From contig NZ_CP101153.1 in the NCBI RefSeq assembly GCF_024298825.1, forward strand, positions 3,596,001 through 3,660,000: a stretch of DNA of 64,000 nucleotides, in the 5' to 3' direction. Source of the stretch: Haloglomus salinum (GTDB lineage: Archaea > Halobacteriota > Halobacteria > Halobacteriales > Haloarculaceae). Position 1 is the stretch's first letter, and the number at the start of each line of letters is the position of its first letter. Positions 59,862 to 64,000 of the stretch are shown piece by piece. Position numbers and translations under genes: made by a program. A model generated the notes under the pieces. It had not been told where the DNA came from. It ran no database searches and saw only the letters and a list, made by a program, of their open reading frames with translations.

Positions 59862-61172
59862 TCAGTTCCCGGCCAGCGCCTGTCGAAGGTTGTCCAGCGT
59901 CTCGATGTCGTCCTCCATCTCCTCCAGCTCGGCCTCGACGTCGGCGACGCGGTCGGAGAGGTCCTCGCCGAGTTCGTCCTGCATCGTCTCGAGGTCGGTC
60001 CGGAGGGACGCGAGGTCGTCCTCGATGGTCCCGATGCGTCCGTCCAGCGACTCCGTGGTCTCGGCCATCGACCCGACGCGGTCGTCGATGCTGTCGACCC
60101 GCTCGTCGACCGCTGTCACGTCGCTCTCGACGGCCGACACCGTGCCTTCGAGCCGTTCGAGGCTCCCCTCCACGTCGTCGAACCGCTCGCGCATGGCCAG
60201 GAGGTCGTCGGCCGTGCCGGTGTCGTCGAGGAACTCCTCGAGAGCGCCCGTGTACGCGACGACCTCGTCGACATCGGACTGCAGTTTGTCGAGTTTCGCC
60301 TCGACGTGCCCCGGGAGTTCGGCCTCGGCACTCATCGCCTCGATGTCGGTACCGAGGGCCTCGCTGAGCGTCTCGAGGTCCTCCTCGGCCACGTCTCCCG
60401 ACCGAATCTCGGCTGCGAGCGTCGCGGCGACATCGTCGACGGCGACGGCCTCGGCGGTGCCGTTCCCGTGTTCGGCCTCGGCAGTCCGGGCCGCTGTGGA
60501 CTCGTCGACGGCGGCCTCGCTCTCCCCCTCCGTCTCCTCGTCCTCGGCTTCGGTGTCGGCTTCGTCGACGTTGGCGATGGCGGATTCGAGGTCGTCGGCC
60601 GACGCCTCGGCCGGCGACGGCGCGTCAGTGTCCGCCTCGTCGGTGTCGCCCTCGGCTTCGGCTCCCTCGGTATCGGCATCGAGCGGGTCGTCCAGGTCTA
60701 TCGAGGTATCGGGCTCCTCGTCCGCCGCCTCCTCGCCGATGTCGTCCTCGGCCTCGGAGTCGGTTTCATCCTCCTCCTCGCCGCCGATGATGTCGCTGAC
60801 GCTCTCCTCCCCCTCGACACCCTCGATGGCGGGCTCCGTGAGGAACCGCTCGATATCGTCCGTGTCCTTCGCACGGAGGCCGTAGACGGTCGTGTACTCC
60901 TCGCCAGCCTCGAACTCGCGCTCGAAGACGATCTGCTCGTCCTCGACGCGCCAGAAGTCGGCCCCGTACTTGGGGTGGAACCCGATGTCCTGTGCCGGAA
61001 CGTCGTCCGGTACGTCGTCCACGATCCGGACGTCCGTGGCCTCCTCGCGGTCGGAGTGGATGACGAAGGCGATGGCGGGGACGGGGAAGTCGTCGGGTTC
61101 GAAGGACTTCTCGACGGTGATCCCTCCTCGTTCGACGACTACGCTCACCTCCTCTGAATCGGCGTTGCTCAT
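59862..61172 (-). CDS. acidic coiled-coil protein, 436 aa
   Basis: The first 115 residues form a beta-rich domain (VVVERGGITVEKSFEPDD, ADFWRVEDEQIVFERE). They are followed by about 150 residues rich in Asp/Glu/Ala/Thr and a coiled coil from about 290 to 430, with heptads such as LERLEGTVSAVESDVTAVDER and DRVADVEAELEEMEDDIETLD. No catalytic motif was found. The family is common in haloarchaea and of unknown role, perhaps structural or chromosome-associated. The ATG at 61172 starts MSNADSEEVSV. Confidence 0.85.
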   Translation of the reverse strand: MSNADSEEVSVVVERGGITVEKSFEPDDFPVPAIAFVIHSDREEATDVRIVDDVPDDVPAQDIGFHPKYGADFWRVEDEQIVFEREFEAGEEYTTVYGLRAKDTDDIERFLTEPAIEGVEGEESVSDIIGGEEEDETDSEAEDDIGEEAADEEPDTSIDLDDPLDADTEGAEAEGDTDEADTDAPSPAEASADDLESAIANVDEADTEAEDEETEGESEAAVDESTAARTAEAEHGNGTAEAVAVDDVAATLAAEIRSGDVAEEDLETLSEALGTDIEAMSAEAELPGHVEAKLDKLQSDVDEVVAYTGALEEFLDDTGTADDLLAMRERFDDVEGSLERLEGTVSAVESDVTAVDERVDSIDDRVGSMAETTESLDGRIGTIEDDLASLRTDLETMQDELGEDLSDRVADVEAELEEMEDDIETLDNLRQALAGN

Positions 61173-61262
61173 GCTGTGCTATGAACCTGCAACCTCAGTC
61201 CCATAAAGGTACCCTGAAACCCGAGGTCGCTCACCTGACCAGCGTGTCCGGGCCGTGCCGGC

Positions 61263-62114
61263 TCAGAGCGACACCCGGTCGCCGATTTCGACGACCTCGA
61301 CGGTCCGCGGGTGGGTGAACGACCGCGTGTGGTCGCGGACGCTCCGCGGGTCCGCTGTCAGTCCCTTCCATATATCCCAGTGCGACGGAAGCAGCCGGTC
61401 GAGTTCGAGCTGGGCGGCCGCCTCGGCCACCTCGTTGGGCGAGGAGTACCACCGTTTGTAGACGGGCTCACGGGTCTCCTTGTCCAGCAGCATCCCCGAG
61501 GAGCCGAACGCCAGCACCCCCAGGTCGATGTCGTAGCGCTCCCCCACGTCGACGAACGCGTCGCTCGGGCGGGCGTCGCCGCCGTGGAAGAACGTCCCCG
61601 ACTCGTGCTCGACGACGTAGGAGACCGGGTGGGTCGCGTCCGGGTCGTGAGCCGGTTCGACGTGGATACGCAGCGAGCCGACCGACAGCGTGTCGCCCTC
61701 CACGACCTCGTCGATATCGGCCGTTTCGACACCCTCACGGTCGGTCCAGCTCTCCTCCTCGACGACCGCGACGGAGTCGTCCGGGGCGACGTAGTCGGCG
61801 CCGCTCGCCACCAGCGGGGCCTGTGTCTCCTCGTGGACGTGGTCGGAGTGCTCGTGCGTGGCGAGAACCGCGTCCGGTTCGACGAGGTCACCGAACGTCT
61901 CCGGGTCGAACGGTACCGGCACCATCCGCACGGTACGTGGCGGGTCGCCCAGCCCGCAGTACGGGTCGACAAGTACCGTGGCGCCACAGGAGGCCTTCAG
62001 GACGAACCCGTTGCAGCCCAGATACCAGATGTCGACGCCTTCGGGTTCGGCATCGGCCACCTCGCGTGGGAGCCAGTCGCTCCAGTCGGAGGTGCCGAGT
62101 TCGTGTGCGCACAT
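61263..62114 (-). CDS. metallo-beta-lactamase-fold hydrolase (UlaG-like), 283 aa
   Basis: The MBL metal motif is ATHEHSDHVHE (H-x-H-x-D-H, residue about 96), with a later EPAHDPDATHP (H) and FHGGDARPS (D), the sequence of ligands of UlaG/RomA-like lactonases or phosphodiesterases. LPSHWDIWKG supplies the last His. Substrate is not clear. ATG at 62114 (MCAHELGTSD) is used; an earlier ATG at 62138 would add eight residues. Confidence 0.88.
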   Translation of the reverse strand: MCAHELGTSDWSDWLPREVADAEPEGVDIWYLGCNGFVLKASCGATVLVDPYCGLGDPPRTVRMVPVPFDPETFGDLVEPDAVLATHEHSDHVHEETQAPLVASGADYVAPDDSVAVVEEESWTDREGVETADIDEVVEGDTLSVGSLRIHVEPAHDPDATHPVSYVVEHESGTFFHGGDARPSDAFVDVGERYDIDLGVLAFGSSGMLLDKETREPVYKRWYSSPNEVAEAAAQLELDRLLPSHWDIWKGLTADPRSVRDHTRSFTHPRTVEVVEIGDRVSL

Positions 62115-62197
62115 GCGTGTACGGGGCTGGATGCGCACGCGGGTTGAACGTTCCTCCTCGGGGCAAGGCCTACCCGGGAGCCGGCACCAGCGCCCGT

Positions 62198-62545
62198 ATG
62201 GACCCGCGCCACCGCGACGGCCTGCTGGCGCTCCTTGCTCTGGTCGGGCTGGCGCTCCCGCTCGAGCACGACCGCCGCCGGCGGCTGCGCGACCCCGGCG
62301 CGGCCTTGGCCGGTGTCGGGACCGCGCTCGCCGTGGAGTGGGCCTTCCTCCGGTGTCCGCACCGGTTGCTGTCTGTGTGGGAACGCCCGGCCGTCAATCT
62401 GGGGAGCGCCCTCGCGGTGGTCATGGGTGGGATGCTGGCCCGTCGTCGTCCCCGACTCCTGGTCGCCGGGGTATGGGGAATCCTGACCTACCTGGGGCTG
62501 CTCGCACGGCTCCTCCGGAGGGGCGAAGCGGCTGATAATCGATAA
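62198..62545 (+). CDS. small membrane protein, 115 aa
   Basis: It has three or four hydrophobic segments: GLLALLALVGLALPL, GAALAGVGTALAVEWAFL, NLGSALAVVMGGML and LLVAGVWGILTYLGLLARLL, separated by Arg-rich loops. The family is not recognised. The ATG at 62198 (MDPRHRDGLL) is divergent from the MBL gene. No TATA box or ribosome-binding site is evident, so the start is provisional. Confidence 0.65.
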   Translation: MDPRHRDGLLALLALVGLALPLEHDRRRRLRDPGAALAGVGTALAVEWAFLRCPHRLLSVWERPAVNLGSALAVVMGGMLARRRPRLLVAGVWGILTYLGLLARLLRRGEAADNR

Positions 62546-62708
62546 TGGGGCCCACGGAACGCCCAGATGACGTATCTATGGGACGTTCTCGTCTCGAAGG
62601 GGACTCGTCATCCGGGAATTTGCGGCTGCCGCATCGACCCGTGAATCCGAGGCCCGACACGTAAACCGTATGGCCCGATATCGAAGTCCGGGCCGGGACG
62701 GGTCGGCG

Positions 62709-64000
62709 TTACTCTCCGGACCGGTGTCCGGGGTTCCACTCGCCGTCGAAGTCCTCGTGGCGGAAGGGTTTCGCATCGTCGCCGGCGTACGTGCCGACGA
62801 GTTGGCCGTCGCCTTCCAGATACCACTTGTAGGTGGTCAGGCCCTCCAGGCCGACGGGACCGCGGGCGTGGGTTTTGCCGGTGCTGATGCCGACCTCTGC
62901 GCCGAGTCCGTAGCGGAAGCCGTCGGCGAAGCGGGTGGAGGCGTTGTGGAAGACGCTCGAGGAGTCGACCCCGCGCATGAACCGGGCGGCGCGGTCGGCG
63001 TCCTCGGTCAGGACCGACTCGGTGTGCTTCGAGCCGTATTCGGTGACGTGCCCGACGGCCGCGGTCAGGGAATCGACCACCCTGATGTCGAGTTCGAGGT
63101 CGCCGTACTCCTGGCCCCAGTGCTCCTCCGTGGCCTCTCCGACATCGACGTGTTCGCGCGTGCGCTCGCAGCCGCGCAGGGTCACGTCGTGGTCGCGGTA
63201 CGTCTCGACCATGTCCGGCAGGAACTCCGCGGCCACGTCCTGATGGACCAGCAGCGTCTCGACGGCGTTGCAGACCGCGGGGTACTGCACCTTCGCGTCG
63301 AGCGCGACCTCTTCGGCCATGGCGAGGTCGGCCTCGCAGTCGACGAAGACGTGACAGACACCCTCCGTGTGCCCGAGGACGGGGATGGAGGTGTTATCCT
63401 GGATGTACTGGACGAACGCCGAGGAGCCTCGCGGCATCAGGAGGTCGACGGACTCGTCCATCCCGAGCACCTCGTCGACGTCCTCGCGGGCCTCGATGTT
63501 GGCCGCCCAGCCGTCGGGCACGTCGCTGGTCGCCTCGACGATGCACTCGTAGAGGACGCGGTTGGAGTGGAGCGCCTCGCTCCCGCCCTTCAGGATGACC
63601 GCGTTGCCTGACTTCAGGCCGAGCGAGGCGATCTGGACCAGGGCGTCCGGGCGCGACTCGAAGACGGCCGCGACCACGCCGATGGGGACGCTCACCTTGT
63701 AGAGGTCGAGGTCGTCGTCGAGGTGGCGGGCGCTGAGCGTCCGGCCGAGGGGGTCCTCCTGCCCGGCGACGCTGCGCACCATCTCGATGATGCTGTCGAG
63801 CTTGCTGTCCGAGAGCTTCAGCCGGTCGACCAGGGCCTGCGTGTACTCGCCCTGTTCGAGCAGCGTCTCTGCCTCGGCCACGTCGCGCTCGTTGGCCTCG
63901 AGGATGCGGTCCCGGTTCGCGTCGATGGCGTCTGCGATGTCCTGCAGCGCCTCGCTGCGGGCCTCGTCCGACAGCGTGGCCAGTTCGAGCGCTGCGCGCT
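62709..64000 (-). CDS. proA: gamma-glutamyl phosphate reductase, 5' end beyond the window
   Basis: It reduces gamma-glutamyl phosphate to glutamate semialdehyde in proline synthesis. ProA blocks are present: LGLKSGNAVILKGGSEALHS, LLMPRGSSAFVQYIQDN, PVLGHTEGVCHVFVD, the catalytic Cys in KVQYPAVCNAVETLLV, GSKHTESVLTED, and VFHNASTRFADGFRYGLGAEVG. The reading frame stays open to position 64000. The visible residues just before MAEAETL (IADAIDANRDRILEANERDV) are also ProA-like, so the start lies outside the window. The other proline genes (proB, proC) would be expected nearby. Confidence 0.95.
   Translation of the reverse strand, partial: RAALELATLSDEARSEALQDIADAIDANRDRILEANERDVAEAETLLEQGEYTQALVDRLKLSDSKLDSIIEMVRSVAGQEDPLGRTLSARHLDDDLDLYKVSVPIGVVAAVFESRPDALVQIASLGLKSGNAVILKGGSEALHSNRVLYECIVEATSDVPDGWAANIEAREDVDEVLGMDESVDLLMPRGSSAFVQYIQDNTSIPVLGHTEGVCHVFVDCEADLAMAEEVALDAKVQYPAVCNAVETLLVHQDVAAEFLPDMVETYRDHDVTLRGCERTREHVDVGEATEEHWGQEYGDLELDIRVVDSLTAAVGHVTEYGSKHTESVLTEDADRAARFMRGVDSSSVFHNASTRFADGFRYGLGAEVGISTGKTHARGPVGLEGLTTYKWYLEGDGQLVGTYAGDDAKPFRHEDFDGEWNPGHRSGE

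Overview
The window is haloarchaeal DNA. It is very GC-rich, its proteins are strongly acidic, and it encodes a transcription factor B, Tat-type signal peptides, several Bat-type HTH regulators and a complete-looking haloarchaeal cobalamin cluster. Many starts lie 25-35 nt behind a TATA-like box, as expected for leaderless haloarchaeal transcripts. No rRNA, tRNA, CRISPR array or insertion sequence was seen.

Layout. Positions 1-10.7 kb hold scattered housekeeping and hypothetical genes: a Tat lipoprotein, a YbaK-type tRNA-editing protein, a haloalkane-dehalogenase-like hydrolase, TFB, an aldehyde dehydrogenase, an Nramp-like transporter, a Bat-type regulator and a Tat-exported beta-propeller. 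Positions 10.9-12.8 kb hold a bdhA-phaZh1-like pair for mobilising polyhydroxyalkanoate. Positions 12.8-19.9 kb carry a GMC oxidoreductase, a Tat-leader MmgE/PrpD protein, carbamate kinase and a cyclic-2,3-diphosphoglycerate-synthetase-like protein. Positions 19.7-33.5 kb are one long minus-strand run: Fic, TIM-barrel protein, two metallophosphoesterases, PQQ-type propeller, a 1492-residue HEAT-repeat protein, a MoxR-type AAA+ ATPase, a VWA protein with an HELGH motif and a lipase-maturation-factor-like membrane protein. The HEAT/MoxR/VWA/propeller/phosphoesterase set is the best candidate here for an uncharacterised system.

Positions 34.2-54.1 kb are the cobalamin cluster. A divergent winged-helix regulator faces cbiT-cbiL-cbiF-cbiG-cbiH-cbiH2-ferredoxin-microORF-LAGLIDADG-like-cbiX-DUF3209-PQQ propeller. 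Behind it come cbtB-cbtA (predicted cobalt uptake), a ChlI-ChlD fusion chelatase subunit divergent from cobN-cbiC-cbiE, and a second CbiX-like gene. Together these cover cobalt import, cobalt chelation and most corrin-ring methylation and rearrangement steps. No CbiD or CbiJ is visible. The cbiT and cbtB promoters share a spaced CTTGT-ATTGT motif.

Positions 54.2-64 kb hold a GT2 glycosyltransferase, a DUF7124-like protein, a DUF5805-tyrosine recombinase pair preceded by inverted and direct repeats, a Bat-type regulator, a divergent HisG-like protein, an acidic coiled-coil protein, an MBL-fold hydrolase, and proA, which runs off the right edge. Family names come from sequence motifs read by eye; no database search was run.
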